Positions 54,764-62,635 of a stretch of DNA of 64,000 bases are shown piece after piece. Within the stretch, counting starts at the first letter, position 1; every line of letters starts with the position of its first letter. The position numbers and the translations under genes are program-made. Source of the stretch: Brevibacillus gelatini (GTDB lineage Bacteria; Bacillota; Bacilli; Brevibacillales; Brevibacillaceae); NCBI RefSeq assembly GCF_003710935.1, contig NZ_RHHS01000006.1, positions 1-64,000 on the forward strand, in the 5' to 3' direction. The notes below the pieces were generated by a model. That model was not told the origin of the DNA. It searched no databases and worked only from the letters and a program-made list of their open reading frames with translations.

Positions 54764-56425
54764 TCAAGCTTTTCCCGCAGCCTGCGCACCGTCCCATTCA
54801 GTGGCATCTGTTGTCTGCTTTTGGGACGATTTCTTTTGCCCCGGCTTATTTTGACCACGCAGCGGAATTTCTTTCAAAAACAGCGCGAGTACAACTGCAA
54901 AGCCAGCCACAATCGCTCCGGTCAAAAAAGTGGTGGTGATGCCGTAGCTCATCGCTTCTCGGATCGTGTCGAGCATGTGGGCAAACACGGTTTGCGACTC
55001 CGGCGGCAAGCTGTGCAGCGCTGCTTCGATTTTTGGCTGATCGAGCAAGTTTTGTGGATTGGTGAACAGCGACAGCTTTTCAGCCAACGCCGGATCAGCA
55101 GCCACCGAGGCTGCGCTCTGGCTCATGTCAGCCGAGAGCTGGCTCATTTTCGTGGACATGCTGGTGCTCATGACACTGCCCATGACGGCAATTCCAATCG
55201 TACCGCCCAGGTTGCGGAACAACTGGGAGGTAGCGGTGGCGACCCCCAGTTCCTGCGGTGCGACTGCGTTTTGCACGGTCAGGGAGAAGACGGGCATCGC
55301 GATGCCCATGCCAAGGCCGAGCACGATCATGTACAGGACGAGCAAATAAATCGGCGTGGTCGGCACCATGAAGTACATCAGCACCATGCCGACTGTCATG
55401 ACGAGCAATCCGCTGATCGCCATCTTTTTGTATTTGCCTGTCTTGGTCATCCATTGTCCGGCGAGCGCAGACGTCACAAGCATCGCAATCGACATCGGCA
55501 TGGCGACGTAGCCGGCGATGGTAGGCGAGATTCCTTTTACACCCTGGACGAAAAACGGAACGTAGATGATCGCTCCCATCATCCCGGCGTTCAGGAAAAA
55601 GCTGACCAGATTGGATACGGTGAAAATGCTGTTTTTAAACAGCTTGAGCGGCAGTACAGGTGTTTTTACCCGCGTTTCCACCCAGAGCAACACGAGCAAG
55701 GACACGACGGTGACAGCCAGGAGGCCAAGAATTTGCCAGGAGCCCCAGGCGAATTGGTTCTGCCCTTCTCCTGCCCAGGAAAAAGCGAGCAGCATCGGAA
55801 CGATGGTCGTCGTCAGAAACAGGGAGCCGAAGTAGTCGACAGATTCGCCCTGACGTTTTTCCACCTGCGGAAAATGAAGCCAGATCAAGGTGAATGCGAT
55901 CAGTCCGATCGGCAGGAAAATCCAGAATACCCAATGCCAGTCCAGGTGATCCACGATATATCCGCCCAAGAGCGGACCCGCGACGCTGGAAACACCGAAT
56001 ACGGCGCTCATGACTCCGGTCCATTTGGCGCGCTCGCGGGGTTCATACAGGTCGCCCATGGCGGTAAAGGCGGTAGACATGATGATACCGGCACCAGCCC
56101 CTTGAATGGCGCGATAGGCGATCAGCTGAAAAATCGTGCCGGAAAAGCCGGATAGCAAAGCCCCGATGCTGAACAGTCCGATCCCCGCCAAAATAAACGG
56201 CTTGCGTCCGTATATGTCCGACAGCTTTCCGACCAGGACGGAAGCGACGGTGGAGGTCAGCAAGTAAATGGTGATGGCCCAGGAGTAATAATCCATGCCT
56301 CCCAGTTTGGCGATAATGCGCGGCATGGCAACGCCAATGATCGTTTGGTTGATCGCGGAAAAGAACATGGCCGTGATAATCGCGATCATAATGGTGATTT
56401 TCTTTTTTTCGGTTAACCCGTTCAC
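54764..56425 (-). CDS. DHA2 family (EmrB/QacA type) drug efflux transporter
   Basis: 553 residues, the usual size of 14-helix major facilitator exporters. Motif A is GKLSDIYGRKPFIL; the antiporter motif C is in GVSSVAGPLLGGYIVDHLDWHWVFW. The last 35 residues are a hydrophilic tail rich in Gln and Lys. It exports drugs or other lipophilic compounds in exchange for protons. GTG 56425 follows GAGGAG and overlaps the MarR gene stop (GTGA), so efflux pump and regulator are translationally coupled. Confidence 0.93.
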   Translation of the reverse strand: MNGLTEKKKITIMIAIITAMFFSAINQTIIGVAMPRIIAKLGGMDYYSWAITIYLLTSTVASVLVGKLSDIYGRKPFILAGIGLFSIGALLSGFSGTIFQLIAYRAIQGAGAGIIMSTAFTAMGDLYEPRERAKWTGVMSAVFGVSSVAGPLLGGYIVDHLDWHWVFWIFLPIGLIAFTLIWLHFPQVEKRQGESVDYFGSLFLTTTIVPMLLAFSWAGEGQNQFAWGSWQILGLLAVTVVSLLVLLWVETRVKTPVLPLKLFKNSIFTVSNLVSFFLNAGMMGAIIYVPFFVQGVKGISPTIAGYVAMPMSIAMLVTSALAGQWMTKTGKYKKMAISGLLVMTVGMVLMYFMVPTTPIYLLVLYMIVLGLGMGIAMPVFSLTVQNAVAPQELGVATATSQLFRNLGGTIGIAVMGSVMSTSMSTKMSQLSADMSQSAASVAADPALAEKLSLFTNPQNLLDQPKIEAALHSLPPESQTVFAHMLDTIREAMSYGITTTFLTGAIVAGFAVVLALFLKEIPLRGQNKPGQKKSSQKQTTDATEWDGAQAAGKA

Positions 56426-56871
56426 GCGTCATTCTCCTCTCGTTGTTGTTCGATGTTGTGTAAAACGTGTCGGTAGATCCGATTCAAGTGCGCAAGATCT
56501 TCCTCAGACAGCCCGGCGAACAAGTCCCCGATGGTTCTTTTTAACTCGACTTTGTATTGCTGCAACATCGCTTTTCCCTTTTCGGTAATGTCCAGGCAGA
56601 CGACCCGGCGATCGTGGCTGACCCGGCTGCGGCTGGCATAACCGCAGGCGATCAATTTATCGGAAAGACTGGTCACCGCTCCGGGCGTGATCTGCAAAAG
56701 CTCGGCGAGTGCCGAAGCCTTTAACGGCCCGTGTTTGTCCAGCATTCGCAGCAGCATGGCTTGCGAAGCGGAAACGAGCGGGTCCAGCCGTTTGTGCCAT
56801 TTGGCGGAGACACTTCGCTGCACCTGGATGTAGAGTTGTTCGAATTCAGTAAGACCGGATTGGCTCGGCAT
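56422..56871 (-). CDS. MarR family transcriptional regulator
   Basis: 149 residues with the winged helix-turn-helix (LKASALAELLQITPGAVTSLSDKL, then the wing SRVSHDRRVVCLDITEKG) and flanking dimer helices. It probably represses its own operon with the downstream efflux gene until a drug binds, as is usual for such pairs. A 15-bp palindrome lies 38 bases upstream of its start. The ATG follows AGGAGCGAT. Confidence 0.93.
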   Translation of the reverse strand: MPSQSGLTEFEQLYIQVQRSVSAKWHKRLDPLVSASQAMLLRMLDKHGPLKASALAELLQITPGAVTSLSDKLIACGYASRSRVSHDRRVVCLDITEKGKAMLQQYKVELKRTIGDLFAGLSEEDLAHLNRIYRHVLHNIEQQREENDA

Positions 56872-56908
56872 GTTATCGCTCCTGTTTTACGTGTAAAATA
56901 ATATATCT

Positions 56909-56923
56909 GATTAATAGTTAATC
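56909..56923. promoter_or_regulatory. Candidate MarR operator
   Basis: GATTAATAGTTAATC is a perfect palindrome around a 3-base centre, the right size for a MarR dimer, in the AT-rich upstream region of the marR-efflux operon. Confidence 0.6.
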
Positions 56924-57041
56924 ACTTGAAACATTAATTAGTGTAAATGTTATGTGCGGGGATGTCAAATCTACCTTTTACCAAATGAAAAAAGGGGGAG
57001 GGATGGTTTTTTGCGTTCCAAAGCGCCTGGCGAAGCACCAC

Positions 57042-57072
57042 ACCTTACAAAAACGAAAGCAAACTGTAAGGT
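57042..57072. promoter_or_regulatory. Inverted repeat upstream of the BceAB-type operon
   Basis: ACCTTAC (57042-57048) and GTAAGGT (57066-57072), 17 bases apart, about 100 bases before the ATPase gene start. A likely regulator-binding site; the TTAC/GTAA halves recall BceR-type operators but with longer spacing. Confidence 0.45.
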
Positions 57073-57172
57073 AGATCAATAGCACCCCATCTGGAGACGA
57101 GTTACAGTAAATAGCGAAGAGAAGCACGGAAGGCAGTCCAATGCCACAAACAAACGAATGGAGGAACAACGA

Positions 57173-57937
57173 GTGAGTACAGCCGTTCTGGAAGTCAAGG
57201 ATGTCCAAAAGATATACGGGAAAAAGGGGGAGAGCCAGTCCCACGCCTTGAAGGGCGTATCGCTGACGATTGAAAAAGGAGAGTTCGTCGGAATCATGGG
57301 CCCGTCCGGATCAGGGAAGACGACACTGCTGAACGTCATCTCCACGCTGGATCGGCCATCGGCGGGCTTCATCCAGATCGCCGGAACAAACATTACCCAA
57401 ATGAGACAAAACCAACTGGCCGATTTCCGTTCGCAAAAGCTCGGCTTTATTTTTCAGGATTTCAACCTGCTGGAAAATTTGACAGTGTACGAAAACATTG
57501 CACTGCCGCTGTCGCTGCAAGGCGTACCTTCCAAAGAGATCAGCGCCAAAGTAAACAAGGTGGCGCAGACGCTTGGCATCAGCGAAATTTTGCAAAAGTA
57601 TCCGGTGCAAATTTCCGGGGGACAAAAGCAACGTGCTGCCGCTGCGCGCGCCCTGGTGCATGAGCCGGCGATTTTGCTTGCGGACGAGCCTACGGGGGCG
57701 CTCGACTCCAAAAACGCGAAAAGCTTGCTGGAGACGATGGCCGACCTGAACGAAAACCACCAGGTGTCAATCATGATGGTCACGCATGATGCTTTTAGCG
57801 CGAGCTACTGCAAGCGCATCCTGTTCATCCAGGATGGCAGCTTGTACACCGAGATTCACCGCACAACCGACCGCCCGCAATTTTTCAAACAAATTTTGGA
57901 TGTACTGGCTGAGCTGGGTGCATCTCATGATGGCTAG
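57173..57937 (+). CDS. BceA-like ABC transporter ATP-binding protein
   Basis: 254 residues, one nucleotide-binding domain: Walker A GPSGSGKTTL, Q loop IFQDFNLL, signature ISGGQKQRAAAARAL, Walker B ILLADEPTGALD and switch His in MMVTHDAFSASYC. It matches the BceA group, whose partners detect and detoxify bacitracin and other peptides that bind lipid-linked cell-wall precursors. GTG 57173 is nine bases after GGAGG; ATG 57158 would overlap that site. The permease gene follows 12 bases later. Confidence 0.9.
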   Translation: MSTAVLEVKDVQKIYGKKGESQSHALKGVSLTIEKGEFVGIMGPSGSGKTTLLNVISTLDRPSAGFIQIAGTNITQMRQNQLADFRSQKLGFIFQDFNLLENLTVYENIALPLSLQGVPSKEISAKVNKVAQTLGISEILQKYPVQISGGQKQRAAAARALVHEPAILLADEPTGALDSKNAKSLLETMADLNENHQVSIMMVTHDAFSASYCKRILFIQDGSLYTEIHRTTDRPQFFKQILDVLAELGASHDG

Positions 57938-57949
57938 GAGGAAGTTTTC

Positions 57950-59827
57950 ATGCTGTTGAAGCTGTCGTTATCAAGTATGCGGAAAATGATGAAGGACTAC
58001 CTGGTGCTTTTGGTCGGCCTCGTCATTTCCATTTCGATTTTTTACATGTTCCAGACGTTGGGCATGAATGACGATTATGTGAAAGCGAACTCGATGATTC
58101 GCTCGATCGGGATCGTCTTCAATGTAGGGGCGTTTCTTTTGGCGTTCATTACGATCTTCTACATCTTTTACGCAAACTCGTTTTTGCTCTCGCTAAGACG
58201 CAAAGAGTTGGGGATGTACATGGTGCTCGGGGCGAAAAAAGCCAGGATCAGCCAGATGCTGTTCGGGGAAACTTTGCTGATGGGGGTTGTCTCCCTTGTG
58301 ATCGGCAGCCTTGTCGGGATTGTGCTGTCCAGCGGAATCGGGCAATTGCTGATGGGCGTACTGGACATTTCCGCTGACGGGTACTATCCGTTTTACTTGC
58401 CGGCTTTATGGATGACGTGGGGCTTTTTCCTCGTGTTGTTCCTGATGACGGCGACGATCAACGCCATTCGTCTGGCGCGAGCGACAGAGCTGGACCTTAT
58501 TTCTGCCGAGCAGCAAAATGACAACATCAAGGCAAAAGGCATCGGCACGATGGTGGTCGCCATCCTTGGGATTTTGCTGATCGCATTCGGCTACTACTTG
58601 TTGACGCATCTCGAACTATATGTTGCTTTAGGCTTCATCGTCGGAGCCATAGTGACGACGATTGGGACCTATCTCGTTTTCATCTCGCTGCTGCCTGTAT
58701 TCGTGCAGATGCTGAAAAACAACAAGAAGCTGAACGACCGTCAACTGAATGCCTTCACTTTGGCCCAGCTTCGTTTTCGCATCAACAATCTGACGAAAAT
58801 ATTGGGAACTGTCGCGATGCTGATCGCCTTGGGCGTCGGCGCGATGGCGGGCGGGCTGGCCTTCCAGCAAAATGTTGAGCTGGTGGCGAGCATCGGGCGC
58901 ATTTACGACATTACGCTGCACGATCCGGTCGCTGAGGATTACCAGGCGCTTGCCCGTATGCAAGTGCTGGAGCAAAATACGTATCGCTACAAGAAGGACG
59001 AACAAGCCTACTACTTCACCAAGGATGACTTGCTGGCACATCCTCCGCTTATCTCGACAAACACGATGGAGCAGTATTCGCCGGATAACGAGCCGAAGCG
59101 CGTAACGCAGCCGCTGCCGGAAAAGGCGTATATCATGAATAACGATCCGGACGAAGAGCAGAAACTCGCCAGGGTGCCGAAAGAGTGGGGCCAAGCGATT
59201 TTACGCGAATTCATCAGCAGCTACGAGATGCTCGCGGACCGCGCCGTGCAAATCGTCGATCAGGAGACGTATGCAAAAATCGAGGGCAGTGAGCACAAGG
59301 TTCTCGTGGCACAGGTAGATGATTTTCTCAAGTACAAGGACGACTTGAAAGCGATGGATGAGCGCCAAATGAAGCTGCTCAAGTCCGGGCAACAGGACGA
59401 CCAGGAAGTCTACCTGAATTCGAAATACAGCACCTATCAGCAGGTTTACGCTTTTACCAGCGGCACGCTGTTCATGGGCTTTTTCCTTGGGATCGCGTTT
59501 CTGGCGATGATGGCAAGCTGTCTGATGTTCAAAATCTTGTCCGGCGCTACCCGCGACAAAGGCCGCTACAGCATGCTGCGAAAAATCGGCGTGCGCAAGG
59601 AGCTGTTGGTTGGCTCGATCTACAAGGAGCTGTTTGTCGTATTCGTTTTCCCTGCGCTGATGGGCCTCTTGCATGTACTGGTAGGGATGAAAATGTTTTC
59701 GGTTATCCTGCTCAACCCGTATGTGAACATCTGGGCTCCGATTGCCATTTTTGTAGCCGTGTACGCGATCTACTACCTCATCACGGTTCGGCTCTACCGG
59801 GGAATTGTGTTGCCGAAAGAAGTGTAA
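57950..59827 (+). CDS. BceB-like ABC transporter permease
   Basis: 625 residues of the FtsX/BceB type, with ten membrane helices in a 1+3+3+3-like layout. A large extracellular domain of about 200 residues lies between helices 7 and 8 (about 305-500), the peptide-sensing part in this class. TAGGAGG precedes the ATG. In most loci a BceRS-type two-component system is adjacent; none lies between 56.9 kb and 60 kb here, so sensing must be supplied from elsewhere or is absent. Peptide specificity cannot be read. Confidence 0.9.
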   Translation: MLLKLSLSSMRKMMKDYLVLLVGLVISISIFYMFQTLGMNDDYVKANSMIRSIGIVFNVGAFLLAFITIFYIFYANSFLLSLRRKELGMYMVLGAKKARISQMLFGETLLMGVVSLVIGSLVGIVLSSGIGQLLMGVLDISADGYYPFYLPALWMTWGFFLVLFLMTATINAIRLARATELDLISAEQQNDNIKAKGIGTMVVAILGILLIAFGYYLLTHLELYVALGFIVGAIVTTIGTYLVFISLLPVFVQMLKNNKKLNDRQLNAFTLAQLRFRINNLTKILGTVAMLIALGVGAMAGGLAFQQNVELVASIGRIYDITLHDPVAEDYQALARMQVLEQNTYRYKKDEQAYYFTKDDLLAHPPLISTNTMEQYSPDNEPKRVTQPLPEKAYIMNNDPDEEQKLARVPKEWGQAILREFISSYEMLADRAVQIVDQETYAKIEGSEHKVLVAQVDDFLKYKDDLKAMDERQMKLLKSGQQDDQEVYLNSKYSTYQQVYAFTSGTLFMGFFLGIAFLAMMASCLMFKILSGATRDKGRYSMLRKIGVRKELLVGSIYKELFVVFVFPALMGLLHVLVGMKMFSVILLNPYVNIWAPIAIFVAVYAIYYLITVRLYRGIVLPKEV

Positions 59828-59835
59828 TTATAGCG

Positions 59836-59868
59836 AAAAAGTCCTCCTCGCATGAGGGGGATTTTTTG
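59836..59868 (+). terminator. Terminator after the BceB-like gene
   Basis: AAAAAGTCCTCCTC pairs with GAGGGGGATTTTTT (two G-T pairs) around a GCAT loop. Confidence 0.75.
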
Positions 59869-60031
59869 TTGGAAGCTGGAGGAATGTTATAGTCAATGCT
59901 TGACTCAATGTACACGAATTCAGTTGAAGACGTGGTTTCTGAATCAGAAGATGTTGGGCACAATAAAGGCAAAGGATTGACACCAAATACCTATAAATGG
60001 TATTTTTATACAAAAAAGGGAGTGGAATTCG

Positions 60032-61324
60032 ATGAAGAGGGGAAAAATACTGGAAATTTCAGCTTCTATGATTCTACTCATGGCAGTGGTTGCGGGGAAT
60101 TTTGGTGTTGAAGCTCAAGAAGTAGAGATTACTACCTCAAAAATAAAACAAGGCCCTTTTAAAATTGGCGTAATTGGTTATGAAGAAAATAGCGCTGTCG
60201 GTAAAACAATTGAAGAAGCTACCAGTGAAACGAGAAGTCTTGCTAAAGAGGAATCCATCGAAATATTGGATGAGGATATGCAAGAAATTCCAGATGGAAT
60301 CGATGCACTTTGGATCGCTGAATCGAAGCTAAAGGACACGAAGGTGAAAAAATGGTATAAACAGGCTAAAAACGAAAACAAACCATTTTATATTTTCGGA
60401 GAAAAACTGGATGCGCAAAATATCATAGACACTTTTGAACCGAATTTGGATTTGTCCCCTGAGTATCGAAAAGATTCAACATACTCGCTTGATATGTTTG
60501 GTTACAAATTCGAAAATAACCAGGTGAAATTGTCATCTGTTATCTCGATCAATCGAAAAAATCAAGGCTATAATCTGGAAGATCTTGAGAATATCACAAA
60601 GAGGTACAATATTAAAATAACCAAGAAAGCTAACCCTAAAAAATCTCTGGTCAGCTTTCTTGCTCCGAATAAAGCCAAAGCAGCGGGAATTGACGTGAAC
60701 CTGCCAGATTCATTTTCAAATATATATACCTGGGAAACGGAAATTAATAACTTTATTGATATTAATGCTACCCAGCAGAGACTGGCAAAATCATATCATG
60801 TTTGGGAAGTTTATAAAGATGACACTCCCGATAACCCCGATACAAAAAGCTATGTCTATTTCCGGGCAGATCAACCACTTAGTGAGATTGAAGTTTTTGA
60901 ATCGAGGGAATTTGTGAACAGACTTGATGCAGATAAAACAAGTAACATCATTACAAAGGGATGGCTTCCTGATGATTCCAGTATTTCTGGGAGTGTAGCT
61001 TTTGATCTTACATGGCCACCCGGCGCGAGTGTTTCTTGGGATACATCTGGAGACATAGAGATTTTTGATGCAAACGGAAGTCTTTCCGGCGATTGGCATG
61101 AATTTAAGGTAGAGGACAATGAATATTTTGATGATGTCCTGAGCGAATCTGATGTTTGGGTATCTTCGCAGTCGTACACGATTAGCCAGAATGCAAAAGG
61201 ACACAAAATAGGTCATGACTTCGAGGCAACCATTGACGGCCATTCGGGTCGAGCCGAACCATCAGAGGTTGATAACTGGGATACTACTGGTAACATGTAT
61301 TTCTATTGGGTTGTAAGAAGGTAA
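60032..61324 (+). CDS. Exported hypothetical protein, 430 residues
   Basis: The signal peptide is clear (MKRGKILEISASMILLMAVVAG, cleavage near VEA-QE), and AAGGGAG precedes the ATG. Residues about 42-130 alternate strands and helices (FKIGVIGYEENSAVGKTIEE; GIDALWIAESKLKDTKVKKWY) like a small Rossmann-type domain. The rest, about 215-430, is rich in Asp, Ser and aromatic residues and seems beta-type (GSVAFDLTWPPGASVSWDTSG). No family was recognised. The gene is AT-rich and alone between two terminators. A frame at 59896 leading into it lacks a ribosome site. Confidence 0.65.
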   Translation: MKRGKILEISASMILLMAVVAGNFGVEAQEVEITTSKIKQGPFKIGVIGYEENSAVGKTIEEATSETRSLAKEESIEILDEDMQEIPDGIDALWIAESKLKDTKVKKWYKQAKNENKPFYIFGEKLDAQNIIDTFEPNLDLSPEYRKDSTYSLDMFGYKFENNQVKLSSVISINRKNQGYNLEDLENITKRYNIKITKKANPKKSLVSFLAPNKAKAAGIDVNLPDSFSNIYTWETEINNFIDINATQQRLAKSYHVWEVYKDDTPDNPDTKSYVYFRADQPLSEIEVFESREFVNRLDADKTSNIITKGWLPDDSSISGSVAFDLTWPPGASVSWDTSGDIEIFDANGSLSGDWHEFKVEDNEYFDDVLSESDVWVSSQSYTISQNAKGHKIGHDFEATIDGHSGRAEPSEVDNWDTTGNMYFYWVVRR

Positions 61325-61354
61325 AAACTTTATAAATCTTATTCGTATTTTCCA

Positions 61355-61386
61355 GGCACTCGCGAATGAGCGGAGTGTCTTTTTTC
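61355..61386 (+). terminator. Terminator after the exported protein gene
   Basis: GGCACTC pairs with GAGTGTC (one G-T pair), extended by GC/GC, followed by six T. Confidence 0.7.
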
Positions 61387-61498
61387 TGCCAAAAACCTTG
61401 TCAAAGCGAAGAGCAAAATCGCGGGTGTTTCATAGCTTCCTACCATTTCAAATGGAAATCCATCTCCGCTAGAAAATCGGCCATATTGCATTCTTATG

Positions 61499-61527
61499 TT
61501 GACAAAGAAAATGATAATCATTATCAT
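61499..61527 (+). promoter_or_regulatory. Fur box overlapping the promoter of the siderophore uptake operon
   Basis: TTGACA (61499-61504), 17 bases, TATCAT (61522-61527). Between and across them GAAAATGATAATCATTATC (61507-61525) matches the 19-base Fur consensus at 18 positions, so iron-loaded Fur would block transcription. Confidence 0.92.
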
Positions 61528-61597
61528 ATTTGGTGGAAAGTATGACCAAAACTACGCATCTTTCGAGTGTTGCAACGTAAAAAGGGGGAGTCATAAC

Positions 61598-62635
61598 ATG
61601 CGTATCATGAAGTTACCAATCCTGCTCGTCTTTTTGTCTGCCATGCTTCTGTTGGCAGCGTGCGGGAACGGAGGGACTGCTACTCAAAACGCCCAATCCG
61701 GTTCCGGGCAGGCACAGCCGGCGGCATCTGCGCAGCCAGAGGCGGACAAGGCAGGGGAAGAAAAAGTGCGCACGGTCAAGCACTTGATGGGAGAAACGAC
61801 AATCAAAGGCGTTCCCAAGCGCGTTGTCGCTCTGGAATGGAGCAGCGCTGAGCATGTTCTGGCTCTCGGCATGCAGCCTGTAGGTATTGCCGATATTCCC
61901 AATATGAAAAAGTGGGTCAAGCTCCCTGTAGAAATTGCTCCGGATGTAGCGGACGTGGGCAGCCGCGTCGCGCCAAACCTGGAATCGATCATGCTGCTCA
62001 AGCCTGACCTCATTATCGGCATGAAGCGCAACGTGGAAGCAAACTACGACGAACTGAGCAAAATCGCGCCGACCATCGCGTTTGATGCCTATCCGCAAGA
62101 GGACCAGGGCGATCAATATACCCGAATGATTGAGACTTTTAAAGAAATTGCCGATATTTTGGGAAAAAATGCGGAAGCAGAAAATGTGCTGAAAGAGCTC
62201 GACAAAACTTATGCAGAAGCAAAAGAGCGAATCGTCAAAGCTGGCATGGACAAAACGCCAATCGTCCTCGCTATGGGTTACAGCAACCAGAACGCAGTAG
62301 AATTCCGTCTGTCCACAGACAACTCTACTGCGATCCAGATTTTGAACCGCGTCGGACTGACCAACGCTTACAAACCTAAAAAGTTTGAGCCAAACGGAAT
62401 GACGACGACAGACGTGGAGGCACTTCCTGCGCTCCAGGATGCCAACTTCCTGCACATCATTCAGGAGGATGACAACGTCATCGAGAACCAGTTGAAAAAC
62501 AATCCGGTTTGGAACGGCCTCAAATTTGTCAAAGAAAATCGCATTTACGCATTGGGCGGCGACATGTGGCCATACGGCGGTCCTTTGTCCGCACAGCTCA
62601 TGGCGAAAAAAGCTGCTGATCTGCTGGCGAAATGA
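61598..62635 (+). CDS. Iron-siderophore ABC transporter substrate-binding lipoprotein
   Basis: 345 residues of the FecB/FhuD type (Peripla_BP_2). Lipobox LLAAC with Cys22, then a Gln/Ala-rich linker to about residue 50. The binding domain has the usual start RVVALEWSSAEHVLALGMQPVGIAD, DVGSRVAPNLESIMLLKPDLIIG, IAPTIAFDAYPQ and the C-terminal YALGGDMWPYGGPLSA. It captures a ferric siderophore (the type cannot be told) for the permease encoded next. AAAGGGGGAG precedes ATG 61598. A Fur-controlled promoter lies 70 bases upstream. Confidence 0.94.
   Translation: MRIMKLPILLVFLSAMLLLAACGNGGTATQNAQSGSGQAQPAASAQPEADKAGEEKVRTVKHLMGETTIKGVPKRVVALEWSSAEHVLALGMQPVGIADIPNMKKWVKLPVEIAPDVADVGSRVAPNLESIMLLKPDLIIGMKRNVEANYDELSKIAPTIAFDAYPQEDQGDQYTRMIETFKEIADILGKNAEAENVLKELDKTYAEAKERIVKAGMDKTPIVLAMGYSNQNAVEFRLSTDNSTAIQILNRVGLTNAYKPKKFEPNGMTTTDVEALPALQDANFLHIIQEDDNVIENQLKNNPVWNGLKFVKENRIYALGGDMWPYGGPLSAQLMAKKAADLLAK

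Noticed and set aside
59896-60111. A 71-residue frame overlapping the start of the exported protein at 60032
   Set aside because: It overlaps a gene with a clear ribosome site and signal peptide, and has no ribosome site of its own.
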